Assembly (NCBI GenBank): GCA_017425245.1
Contig: JAFOOX010000031.1
Location: 1 to 64,000 of the forward strand
Origin: Gammaproteobacteria bacterium
Lineage (GTDB): Bacteria > Pseudomonadota > Gammaproteobacteria > Enterobacterales > Neiellaceae
DNA length: 64,000 nt
Direction of reading: 5' to 3'
The notes under the pieces were generated by a model that saw only the letters and a program-made list of their open reading frames with translations, ran no database searches and was not told the DNA's origin. The position numbers were made by a program, and so were the translations under genes. Shown in pieces: positions 54,538-63,252 of the stretch. Within the stretch, counting starts at the first letter, position 1, and each line of letters begins with the position of its first letter.

Positions 54538-55892
54538 TGTCCGCTCGTCGCGATGCCTACTGGACTGTTGCTGCAACCCTTGTCGGGGCATTTGTTCAGT
54601 TGCTGCAGTTGGCCGTGGCATCGCGCTTTCTCAGCCCCGCTGAGTTTGGCCTTCTAGCGATCGTCAACGTTACGCTGTGGATTGTCATGGCATTTCAAGA
54701 TATGGGGCTATCCAGTTACTGTGTGCACTTGGGGGAAGTGTCACGACGAATACAATCAACGTTATTCTGGATGAGTTCGTTACTTGGTGCCATCGCGGCG
54801 ACATTTGTTGCGAGCACGGCAAGTTACATCGCCGACTTTTACCAAATGCCATTGCTGAACCAATTGTTGCCACTCGTTGCTGTTAACTTTTTGATTTTAG
54901 GCCTCGGTGCGCAGTATCAGGCCAATTTGATTCGGACTTTTGGCGCGTCACGGCTCGCTAAGATTGAAGTTGGATCGCGCCTGATATCTTTTATCTTGAC
55001 CATGGGCCTGCTTGTACAGCTTGGGTTGGGTACAAAGGCTATTGTACTCGGCACTATCGCGTTTTCCGCATTCAAATTTCTGGCCATGGCAATGGTGGCG
55101 GAATCCCATTGGCATCCCCGCCTCATGTGTGACCGGACAGTAGCCAAGAATGCACTGGTATATGGTGGCTACCAAGCTGGTTCTCAGATAATTAATCAAT
55201 TGCGAACTCAATTAGATCAGCTGATCGTAGGTAAGGCACTCGGGGCGGAAGCCCTCGGTATTTACTCTTTAGCCAAAGAACTTATTAGTTATCCTCTAAG
55301 AATTTTGCAACCACTGGTTTCTCGTCTTGTGTTGCCGCACTTGGCGAAAGTCCAAAACGACATCAGTCAGTTGAAAGGAATCTTCATTAATGGTCTAAAG
55401 CGTACGGCGATTTTAAGTGGCGTCGTTTATGCATTGCTGGCATTTTTTAGTCCTTGGGCTGTTGAGATTCTGTATGGCGCAAGTTACTACGCTGTTGCTG
55501 GCGTGGTGCCTTTGTTGGCTATTTTTGGTGTGTTAAGGCCGCTTGGTCTGAATGCGGGGATGTTGGCCCAGGCGTTAGGGCGGACGGATCGTGAATTCCG
55601 CTGGAACATGATCTGTGCGCTTGTCAGTCTGCCCTTGCTGTTACTCGTTGCGGTGTATTTTCCTCGAATCGAAGCATTTGCGTTGGCTTTGTCATTTCAA
55701 CAAGTTTTGCTAACGCTACTTGCGTATCAATTTTTTGTGAAACCATTAGCCGCAGTCGGCATAAAACACTACGTTGGTGCTTGGCTTGTGGTACTGCTAA
55801 TCACGCTAATATTTGTTGTCTTGGCGTTCGTTGTGGACTTGCCTTCTTTAGCTTCTATTTGGGCACAGATCGGTGCATTCTTTGGTTCGTAA
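54537..55892 (+). CDS. Oligosaccharide flippase (Wzx-type)
   Basis: Membrane protein of the MOP superfamily expected to flip lipid-linked repeat units across the inner membrane. 451 residues, about 12-14 hydrophobic segments. Begins ARRDAYWTVAATLVGAFVQL, typical of the Wzx/lipopolysaccharide transporter group. The first base of its ATG is the last of the upstream stop. Confidence 0.9.
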   Translation: MSARRDAYWTVAATLVGAFVQLLQLAVASRFLSPAEFGLLAIVNVTLWIVMAFQDMGLSSYCVHLGEVSRRIQSTLFWMSSLLGAIAATFVASTASYIADFYQMPLLNQLLPLVAVNFLILGLGAQYQANLIRTFGASRLAKIEVGSRLISFILTMGLLVQLGLGTKAIVLGTIAFSAFKFLAMAMVAESHWHPRLMCDRTVAKNALVYGGYQAGSQIINQLRTQLDQLIVGKALGAEALGIYSLAKELISYPLRILQPLVSRLVLPHLAKVQNDISQLKGIFINGLKRTAILSGVVYALLAFFSPWAVEILYGASYYAVAGVVPLLAIFGVLRPLGLNAGMLAQALGRTDREFRWNMICALVSLPLLLLVAVYFPRIEAFALALSFQQVLLTLLAYQFFVKPLAAVGIKHYVGAWLVVLLITLIFVVLAFVVDLPSLASIWAQIGAFFGS

Positions 55893-55909
55893 GCAAGTTG
55901 GAGGGGGTG

Positions 55910-57142
55910 ATGCGGATAGCCATTTTTGCCGGAGAGTTTCCAACCCTTTCGGAAACATTTGTCCTGCGTCAAGTTGTCGGTCTGCTACGGCAAGGCCATG
56001 ATGTTACGGTAATTACCTGCGATGCGGGCGACCCACAATGCCAGCACCAGCTTTATACTTCTAATAATATTGCAACGCGCATTAAAGTTATCCGGCCAAT
56101 GCAGCCGCGGTGGCGAACGCTGCTATCGATAGGTCACTTGGTGGTTGGCGCGGTCGTATCTCGGCATCAACGGGGGGCGCTGACAGCAACAATTAGCGCG
56201 GTCACTCACGGTAGCATGGCATCTATTTTGGATATCAGTACAACCAGCAGTGCCCAATCCTTGGGCCAGTATGATGCTATTGTCGCGCATTTTGGGCCTA
56301 TCGGTGTTAGGGCAATGTTTTTACAGCAGGCTGGCTTACTCTGTGGGCCGCTTGCCGTCATATTTCACGGGCTCGATATGAGTGATTACAGCGTTATCGA
56401 GAGCCATCGTCGGAGTTACAGGAAGCTCTTCATTCATGCCGCTCAACTGTTGCCAATCAGCCGGTTATGGGCCTCGCGATTGACCGAGTGGGGGGCTGAG
56501 CCGAGCAAGGTTAGGGTTTTGCGGATGGGCGTCGACGTTGAAGATTTTCAGGTGCGCGACCAGAGCCGGCCGCCGCTTGCGACTAATGTGGTCAACGCTT
56601 TGGCGGTCGCCCGGCTCACCGAGAAGAAGGGAATCGAATATGCGATCAAAGGGGTCGCCGCCGCCCGCTGCGAGGTTCGCCTTAGTATTATCGGTAGTGG
56701 CCCGTTGGAGTCGTCGTTACGCCAGATGGTGATCGATTTGGGGTGTGAGGACAAAGTTCAGTTCTTGGGTAGAAGGCCACAACAGGAGGTTTTTGCGGAG
56801 TTAGACCGTAGTGATCTATTTATTCTGCCTTCGGTAGTGGCGGCCAGTGGTGATATGGAAGGAATTCCCGTCGCCTTGATGGAGGCGATGGCCAAAGGTG
56901 TGCTGGTTCTGGCAACACGGCATAGTGGGATTCCCGAATTGATTGAGCATGGAGTTAGTGGCCTGTTGGTGCCTGAACGTGACGCGGTGGCTATAGGAGA
57001 TACGCTAGAGCGATTGGTTGCTGGCGAGTGGGATCTCGTGGCGATGCGAACTCAAGCTCGTGCTGCTGTAGAGCGCGAATTTAATAACGCGATGCTAGAT
57101 CAACAGCTGGTTTCTATTTGCCAACAAATGGCCGGCGGTTAG
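55910..57142 (+). CDS. Glycosyltransferase family 4 (WcaL-like)
   Basis: GT-B fold enzyme that adds a sugar to the growing lipid-linked unit. 410 residues from ATG 55910, preceded by GGAGGGGG. N terminus IFAGEFPTLSETFVLRQV is typical of colanic acid-type GT4 proteins. The nucleotide-sugar site shows as SVVAASGDMEGIPVALMEAM. Donor not known; GDP-mannose is made by this locus. Confidence 0.88.
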   Translation: MRIAIFAGEFPTLSETFVLRQVVGLLRQGHDVTVITCDAGDPQCQHQLYTSNNIATRIKVIRPMQPRWRTLLSIGHLVVGAVVSRHQRGALTATISAVTHGSMASILDISTTSSAQSLGQYDAIVAHFGPIGVRAMFLQQAGLLCGPLAVIFHGLDMSDYSVIESHRRSYRKLFIHAAQLLPISRLWASRLTEWGAEPSKVRVLRMGVDVEDFQVRDQSRPPLATNVVNALAVARLTEKKGIEYAIKGVAAARCEVRLSIIGSGPLESSLRQMVIDLGCEDKVQFLGRRPQQEVFAELDRSDLFILPSVVAASGDMEGIPVALMEAMAKGVLVLATRHSGIPELIEHGVSGLLVPERDAVAIGDTLERLVAGEWDLVAMRTQARAAVEREFNNAMLDQQLVSICQQMAGG

Positions 57143-57178
57143 CGAAAAATCGGCGCTGACAGTTAGCGGAGGTTCGCT

Positions 57179-58375
57179 ATGCATATCGTCATGATCAACA
57201 GTTACTACCATCCCAATGAGCCTGGTGGTGCTGAGCGTTCTGTACGCGGTTTGGCTGAAGCACTGGTCGGTTTGGGTCACCAGGTTACCGTGATCGCCTT
57301 GGGCGAGCAGCGTAAGAGTTATCTGGTCCAGGGTGTTGAGGTAGAGCAGCTACCCATTCGGAATCGCTATCTGCCGTTGGGGCGGGGCCACGATGGCGGC
57401 GTGGGAAAACTTCGCTGGCATGCGCGCGACAGTTATAACGCAGCAGCAGGCAGCGATATTGGACAGTTGCTGCAGCGGCTCAGGCCCGATGTAGTTCATA
57501 GCCATAATCTGGGTGGTTTTTCGGTGGCCGCTTGGGCTGCGGTAAAGCGCTTGGGATTGCCGCTGGTTCATACTACTCGTGATTTCTATCTGCTTTGCCC
57601 CAAAACCACCATGCAAGGGCGTGGGGGTTGCAGCTGCAGTTCGCCCTGTATGACCTGTCTGCCTTTTGCTTGGCCTCGTTTGCGGGCATCGCGCCTGGTT
57701 GATCATGTAGTGGGCATTAGCGAATTTATTTTAAGGCGCCATCGCGATAACCACTATTTCCCAAACGCAGGCCACAGTGTCATTTACAACAGTTACGATC
57801 CACCGGCCGTCGAATTTCGCGCCCCTGGCGAGGTAGTGCGTTTGGGTTACATTGGCCGTCTAGCGCCTGCTAAAGGCTTAGATATGTTGATTGACGCCAT
57901 GGCTATGCTTGTGGAGCGCGCGTGTCGCGTTGAATTGTATATCGCCGGTGAAGGTGATGATGCTTATGTTGCACAGCTACACGCTAAATCTGCATCGTTG
58001 CCGATTCGCTTTATAGGCCATCAACAGCCCGCTGCGTTTTTCAAAGAGATTGATATTGCCGTGGTCCCCTCTATCTGGAATGAGCCTCTGGGCAGGGTGG
58101 TGATTGAGGCAATGGCCAACGGTAAACCCGTGGTGGCGACGCCTGTGGGGGGGATTCCGGAGCTGATTATCCCAGATTGCGGAGTGTTGGCGCCGGATAC
58201 AGATGCTGCTTCGTTTGTAAGCGCGGTTCAAATAATGCTCCAGCGTCTAAAGGATATGGGGCCAAGCATTCACCTGTTTTCAATTAAGGCAGCAGAATGC
58301 TATACATCTGTTTCAGTGGCGTCGGCCTATCTCCGACGTTATAGTCTAGCACTCTCAACCAAAAGCACGCTATGA
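57179..58375 (+). CDS. Glycosyltransferase family 4 with cysteine-rich insert
   Basis: 398 residues, GT-B fold. N terminus INSYYHPNEPGGAERSVR, donor region PSIWNEPLGRVVIEAMANG with the conserved Glu pair. An insert near residues 140-160 has CSCSSPCMTCL after LLCPKT, five cysteines that could bind a metal or cluster; similar inserts occur in a subset of GT4 enzymes. GGAGG lies seven bases before the ATG, and the stop overlaps the next start by four bases. Confidence 0.88.
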   Translation: MHIVMINSYYHPNEPGGAERSVRGLAEALVGLGHQVTVIALGEQRKSYLVQGVEVEQLPIRNRYLPLGRGHDGGVGKLRWHARDSYNAAAGSDIGQLLQRLRPDVVHSHNLGGFSVAAWAAVKRLGLPLVHTTRDFYLLCPKTTMQGRGGCSCSSPCMTCLPFAWPRLRASRLVDHVVGISEFILRRHRDNHYFPNAGHSVIYNSYDPPAVEFRAPGEVVRLGYIGRLAPAKGLDMLIDAMAMLVERACRVELYIAGEGDDAYVAQLHAKSASLPIRFIGHQQPAAFFKEIDIAVVPSIWNEPLGRVVIEAMANGKPVVATPVGGIPELIIPDCGVLAPDTDAASFVSAVQIMLQRLKDMGPSIHLFSIKAAECYTSVSVASAYLRRYSLALSTKSTL

Positions 58376-59706
58376 TTATTACCTACTTTTTCCCTATCTT
58401 TGCAATTCTATTGATTGCATCTTTCCGTTCACCTCGGCTCTGGTTTATTGCTACAGTGGTTGGGTCAATATTTCAGGCAGCATCACCCGTTATCTTGGTC
58501 GCAGGCGGTCGTTACATCGGTTTTAATAGCGCGTATATTATTATGTGGGTGGGTGTGTTCCACCTGCTTAAAAGCTCAAACTCTATCATCGGGCCCTTTA
58601 CCGCTAGGTTACCGCCTGCATTTTGGCTATTTGTGGGCTTTACCGTATATTCAGTGATTGGAGCTATCATATTGCCGCGGCTATTCTTGGGCGAGGCAAT
58701 GATAATGCCACCCCGATTTGGCTTGGATGTCGGGTTTGTCGAGCCTTTGCGTCCTAGTTCTGGAAACTACGTCCAATCAATATATGTGGTTTTCAATTTC
58801 GTACTTGTAACCATTGTCTATTCAATGATGAGAGTTGGAAAATTGAACCTCTCAGATTGTGCCTTTGCATTAAAGGTTGCAGCCATCGTGATTTCCGTCA
58901 TTGGTTTTTATCAGGTCGTTGGTCACTATTTTGGGTTAGCCTGGCCTTATGAGGTTGTTAATTCAAACATTGGGGTTGGCCAATCGCCAGATCAAACAGT
59001 TTTTGGTGTGAAGCGTATGTCATCTACCTTCCAAGAACCAAGCATGATGGCCATGCATTTGTTGGGGGTGGTTGTCTTCCTTATTGTTTCAGGTTACTCA
59101 TTGTTTTGGATGGTTGTGGGGCTGATTGCTCTTCTCATCTCGACATCTTCAATTGCATATGCAGGTCTAGCAGCAGTTCTACTTGTGCTCGTTATACTAT
59201 CTATCGCGAAAGGTCGCATGGGAATGCTGGCAAGTGTAATTGGGATTTTCTTCTTGGCCTCTGTTTTCGTAGCTACTGACTATGTTGTTAATGGTGGTGA
59301 AGTTCTGCAGAGAGTTGTTCTTAGTAAGCTTGATTCTGGGTCTGGTGAGGCACGTATCTATTCGGATAAAGTTGCGCTTACCAATGTTATGGACACTCTC
59401 GGGCTAGGTGTGGGTGTGGGTAGTACTCGGGCCTCCAGCTTTTTTACAACCCTTTTGGCAACAACTGGACTGGTAGGAGTTGTTTTGTTGGTGGCTGCAA
59501 TTATATTTGCTATTCGAGGTGCTTTTTCAAGTGGGCCACTCCAGGAGCGCCCTATTTTGGTAGGGTTGACTTTTTCTCTAATGGCGCTATTTTTAGGATT
59601 GGCGTTGGGAATTCCAGATTTTGCTATGCCGCTTGTTTGGGTAGTTTTAGGAGTAGTTATTGCGCTAGAAAGTCTAAGTACGCAGGTACGCGAAAAGGGA
59701 GGTTGA
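58372..59706 (+). CDS. O-antigen/exopolysaccharide polymerase (Wzy-type)
   Basis: Inner membrane protein, 444 residues, with about 11-12 hydrophobic segments and a larger periplasmic loop (about 110-140 and 315-345). Expected to polymerise flipped repeat units. Recognised from layout and weak Wzy/ligase-like features (FGVKRMSSTFQEPSMMA), not a strong motif. Markedly AT-rich. Overlaps the upstream GT by ATGA. Confidence 0.8.
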   Translation: MIITYFFPIFAILLIASFRSPRLWFIATVVGSIFQAASPVILVAGGRYIGFNSAYIIMWVGVFHLLKSSNSIIGPFTARLPPAFWLFVGFTVYSVIGAIILPRLFLGEAMIMPPRFGLDVGFVEPLRPSSGNYVQSIYVVFNFVLVTIVYSMMRVGKLNLSDCAFALKVAAIVISVIGFYQVVGHYFGLAWPYEVVNSNIGVGQSPDQTVFGVKRMSSTFQEPSMMAMHLLGVVVFLIVSGYSLFWMVVGLIALLISTSSIAYAGLAAVLLVLVILSIAKGRMGMLASVIGIFFLASVFVATDYVVNGGEVLQRVVLSKLDSGSGEARIYSDKVALTNVMDTLGLGVGVGSTRASSFFTTLLATTGLVGVVLLVAAIIFAIRGAFSSGPLQERPILVGLTFSLMALFLGLALGIPDFAMPLVWVVLGVVIALESLSTQVREKGG

Positions 59707-59708
59707 AT

Positions 59709-61031
59709 ATGAGACTCAAGTTCCTGATGGATTTTCTCTATATCATGGTTGCGTTGATGGTTTTTGTTTTTCCATTAAGCGCAGATGGTTTTTTCTTTGG
59801 CGCCGGTACTGCAGCAGGTCAGGGGAGTATATCTGACACCCGTGCCTTTACGTTTTTGCATCATGGTGGATTTAATGGCTTTCGTGATGAGGTTTATTGG
59901 TCTCAAGTTGAGAAAGCACCAGGTAATTTTGCACTTCCTTCCCATTTGAGATCTCTGGACGCTATGATCTTTGGGGCGGGTGATCGGATGATAAAGCCGC
60001 TAGTTATTTTAAATTACGGAAACCCAATATATGGGGGTGGCTTGCCGCAGAGTAGCGAGGCGGTCGCCGCGTTCTGCCGTTATGCTCAGTTTGTAGCGGG
60101 TAGATACAAGGGCAAAGTAAAGTACTATGAGATTTGGAATGAGTGGAACTCCGGCATGGGCAGTTGGCCTAAAGAACCGGGCTCTGCCGAAGCGTATGAC
60201 AGGCTGGTCCGTGCGTGTGTCCCCAAAATTAAGCAAGTGGACCCCGATGTTAAAGTCCTCATAGGTTCAACGGCGGGATATGATAGGCGCTGGACGGAGG
60301 AGTTGTTGCAGAAAGGTACGATGGCCGTAGCAGATGGTTTTTCTGTTCATCCTTATGTTTTTGAACATCATGCCGATCGGACACCCGAAAAGGCAGTATC
60401 ATTTCTGATGTCTTTGAGCTCACAGATTAGTATTCACAAAAAGCCGGTTGAAATCATTGTTAGTGAAATCGGTTGGCCTACAAGCACTGATGCTTATGGT
60501 ATCCCAGAGGACCTTCAGGCGAGTTATATGTCTAGATTCTTGCTTTATGCCAAGGCGATTCCTGGCGTAAAAGGAATTTCTGTGCATTGCCTAGTGGACG
60601 CAGGGGATAACCCCGCTAATCGTGAGCATCGTTTTGGGTTGGTTCGTCGGGATTTGTCACCGAAGCCTTCACTTGCCGCTATCAATAGCATTGCAGATGT
60701 TTTGAAACACGGCTCCGCAGTAGAAATGTCGAGCCCGGAAAGTGACATTCGGTATCTGAAGTTTGTTATGCCAAATTCGGAAGAGGTGGTCGCTCTTTGG
60801 TCTAATAGTCCAACGCCTGTGACTATCGGCACAAAGACCTCGGGAGTAAAAAAGGACGTTTTGGCACAACAGTCTTCAGTGTTGTCGGAAAATATGTCTC
60901 ACCGTGTTGAAGTTGGCCCTGCGCCGTTACTGATTAGAGGGAAACTGGGTGCAATTAGTGTGAGTTTGAGTGGCATAGAGGCAATTGGCTCTCCGCCAAT
61001 GCCCCCCAAGATTGTTAGTGTTAAGGAATAG
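59709..61031 (+). CDS. Secreted glycoside hydrolase, PslG-like (clan GH-A)
   Basis: 440 residues with a signal peptide or signal anchor (about 1-25) and a (beta/alpha)8 catalytic domain. Acid/base Glu145 in YYEIWNEWN and nucleophile Glu253 in VSEIGWPTS match the GH-A layout; PslG of Pseudomonas (GH39, 442 residues) is the likely counterpart in length and operon setting. It probably trims or cleaves the nascent polymer in the periplasm. A C-terminal beta-rich region follows. GGGAGG lies seven bases before the ATG. Other GH39/GH5-like families are possible. Confidence 0.85.
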   Translation: MRLKFLMDFLYIMVALMVFVFPLSADGFFFGAGTAAGQGSISDTRAFTFLHHGGFNGFRDEVYWSQVEKAPGNFALPSHLRSLDAMIFGAGDRMIKPLVILNYGNPIYGGGLPQSSEAVAAFCRYAQFVAGRYKGKVKYYEIWNEWNSGMGSWPKEPGSAEAYDRLVRACVPKIKQVDPDVKVLIGSTAGYDRRWTEELLQKGTMAVADGFSVHPYVFEHHADRTPEKAVSFLMSLSSQISIHKKPVEIIVSEIGWPTSTDAYGIPEDLQASYMSRFLLYAKAIPGVKGISVHCLVDAGDNPANREHRFGLVRRDLSPKPSLAAINSIADVLKHGSAVEMSSPESDIRYLKFVMPNSEEVVALWSNSPTPVTIGTKTSGVKKDVLAQQSSVLSENMSHRVEVGPAPLLIRGKLGAISVSLSGIEAIGSPPMPPKIVSVKE

Positions 61032-61039
61032 AGATCATC

Positions 61040-62137
61040 ATGAGTAACGTAGCCATCAACGGGCGTTTTCTAGGGCGAAGGCTGACTGGCGTTGATCGTT
61101 TTGCCCTGGAAGTCGTTCGGGCTCTGGATGAGCAGTTAGCGGCTGGGGTTCCGGAACTGGCTGGTATTCAGGTGCGGTTGTTGCTGCCCCCGGGGTGTCC
61201 GATGCCGCCGACGTTCAAGCAGATCAAGGTTGAGCATGTTGGCCACCGTGGCGGCCAGTTGTGGGAGCAGTGGGACCTGCCCAGAGCCGTGGCTGCGGAT
61301 GAATTGCTGCTTAGCCTGTGTAATACCGCCCCGTTGTTACGGCGCAAACAGGTGGTTGTGATCCATGATGCTGCTACTGAAGCTGTGCCCCAGGCCTTTA
61401 GTACCGGGTTTCGGCTTTGGTATCGGTTGTTGATGCCACTGCTGGGGCGGCGCGCATTGCGGGTGGCCACCGTCTCTGAGTTCTCGCGCTCCGAGTTGCA
61501 GCGCGCTTACGGCATCTCGCCGCACAAGATCGATGTGGTAGTGGAAGGGGGCGAACATATTCGACGTGAGCCAGCCGGCATTGACGCCTTGTCCCGCTTT
61601 GGTCTGAGCGGGCGCCCCTATCTGTTGGCGGTGAGCAGCATGGCCGCTCACAAGAATTTTCGGCTGGTGCTTGAGGCTCTGTCGATGATGGCGGAGCCGC
61701 CATTTGATGTGGTGATTGCCGGTGGCGCCAATGCCAAGGTCTTTGGTGATGCGGGCAAAGTTGATGATGAGCGCATTCATTGGCTGGGTTATGTCAGCGA
61801 TGGCGAACTGGCGGCGCTTTACCAACAGGCGTGGGCGTTTGTCTTCCCTTCGATTTACGAAGGGTTTGGCATTCCCCCCCTGGAGGCGATGCAGTGGGGT
61901 TGCCCGGTGGTGGCGGCTCGGGCGGCATCTATCCCCGAAGTCTGCGGGGATGCGGCGCTCTATTTCGATCCTCGCAATGCGGGCGAGCTGGTTGCGGCGC
62001 TGCAGCGTTTGGCGGCCGATGATGGCTTGCGCCAGTATCTGAGTGATGAGGGGCGCAAACGTGCCGCCCTCTTTTCCTGGCCACAAGCCGCGCGCCAAGT
62101 GGCGGATGTTTGTCGGCGTGCGCTGGAGGAGGCGTGA
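61040..62137 (+). CDS. Glycosyltransferase family 4 (mannosyltransferase-like)
   Basis: 365 residues. N terminus VAINGRFLGRRLTGVDRFA is characteristic of the GT4 group that includes WbpY/PslI-like mannosyltransferases; donor site FPSIYEGFGIPPLEAMQWG with the EX7E glutamates. GC content returns to the level of the flanks here. Mannosyl transfer is inferred from family and from the GDP-mannose genes. The stop overlaps the next start by one base. Confidence 0.88.
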   Translation: MSNVAINGRFLGRRLTGVDRFALEVVRALDEQLAAGVPELAGIQVRLLLPPGCPMPPTFKQIKVEHVGHRGGQLWEQWDLPRAVAADELLLSLCNTAPLLRRKQVVVIHDAATEAVPQAFSTGFRLWYRLLMPLLGRRALRVATVSEFSRSELQRAYGISPHKIDVVVEGGEHIRREPAGIDALSRFGLSGRPYLLAVSSMAAHKNFRLVLEALSMMAEPPFDVVIAGGANAKVFGDAGKVDDERIHWLGYVSDGELAALYQQAWAFVFPSIYEGFGIPPLEAMQWGCPVVAARAASIPEVCGDAALYFDPRNAGELVAALQRLAADDGLRQYLSDEGRKRAALFSWPQAARQVADVCRRALEEA

Positions 62138-63216
62138 TGGGTTCATTCAGCATTGTGCATTGCGCCGAGACCATCAAAGGCGGTATTGCCACGTATCTGC
62201 GGGAACTGCTGCCGTTGCAGCTGCAGGCCTTTGGCGTTGGCGCGGTGACTGTGGTGATCCCGGCCTCTCAGCGCTGCCAGTTACCTGCGCTGGATGGGGT
62301 GAAGGTGGTCACTTTTGACGACAGCAAAGGGCGGGTTGGCAATGCGCTGGCGCTGGCTCGGGCGGTCGCAGCTGAGGTTAAGCGCACCAGGCCAGCAGTT
62401 GTACATATTCATTCAACCTTTGCAGGTGCTACGGTCCGGCCGTGGCTGGCGGCCCAGCGCTATGCCGGCAAAGTGGTGTACTGCCCCCATGGCTGGGCGT
62501 GGGATAGGCCCATGTCTGGCTGGAAGCGCCGGCTGGTGTCCTGGATTGAGCGGTTGCTGGCACGGGTGACGGACCAGATCGTCTGTATCTCCGGGCATGA
62601 GCGTCAGGCGGCTATTGGTTACGGGCTGGATGCCAGCAAGCTGGCGTTGGTGCTTAACGGTATTGCGCTGGAGCGGCCAGGGGCCGAGCCGGTTGCCGTG
62701 AGTTGGCCGGAAAGCCGCCTCAAGGTTCTGTTTGTCGGCCGTTTTGACCGGCAAAAGGGTGTTGACCTGTTAGGGCAGGCGCTGGAACTTGCCGGGCCTC
62801 AGGTGTCGGCGGTGCTGGCTGGCGATGCGGTGTTGGCCGATGGTGCTGCGATTGCCTTGCCGGCCAACAGCCTGAAAGCAGGGTGGGTAACGCCGGGACA
62901 GCTGGAAACCCTGTTTGATCAGGCTGATCTGCTGGTGATGCCGTCACGCTGGGAAGGCTTCGGCCTGATCGCGGTTGAAGCGATGCGTGCCGGGCTCGCT
63001 GTGGTTGCATCCCGCGTCGGTGGCTTGGCCGAAGTGGTGGAGCACGGCGTTAGCGGTATCTTGGTGCCGCCTGATAATGCCGCCAGTCTGGCAGAGGCAT
63101 TGCGTTCATTAACCCCTGAGCAGTGCCGTCAGATGGGGGAGGCTGGTCGCCAGCGTTTTGAGCGGCTGTTTGTCGTGTCGCGTGTAAGCTCCGAGCTTGC
63201 GGCTTTGTATCGATAG
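62137..63216 (+). CDS. Glycosyltransferase family 4
   Basis: 359 residues, GT-B fold. Start ATG 62137, preceded by GGAGGAGG and overlapping the upstream TGA. N terminus SIVHCAETIKGGIATYLREL; donor region MPSRWEGFGLIAVEAMRAG with the EX7E glutamates. Likely a cytoplasmic-face transferase of repeat-unit assembly; donor unknown. Confidence 0.9.
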   Translation: MGSFSIVHCAETIKGGIATYLRELLPLQLQAFGVGAVTVVIPASQRCQLPALDGVKVVTFDDSKGRVGNALALARAVAAEVKRTRPAVVHIHSTFAGATVRPWLAAQRYAGKVVYCPHGWAWDRPMSGWKRRLVSWIERLLARVTDQIVCISGHERQAAIGYGLDASKLALVLNGIALERPGAEPVAVSWPESRLKVLFVGRFDRQKGVDLLGQALELAGPQVSAVLAGDAVLADGAAIALPANSLKAGWVTPGQLETLFDQADLLVMPSRWEGFGLIAVEAMRAGLAVVASRVGGLAEVVEHGVSGILVPPDNAASLAEALRSLTPEQCRQMGEAGRQRFERLFVVSRVSSELAALYR

Positions 63217-63252
63217 CGCCCCGCGCTGAGTTTGGGGTTTAAGGGAAAAACA

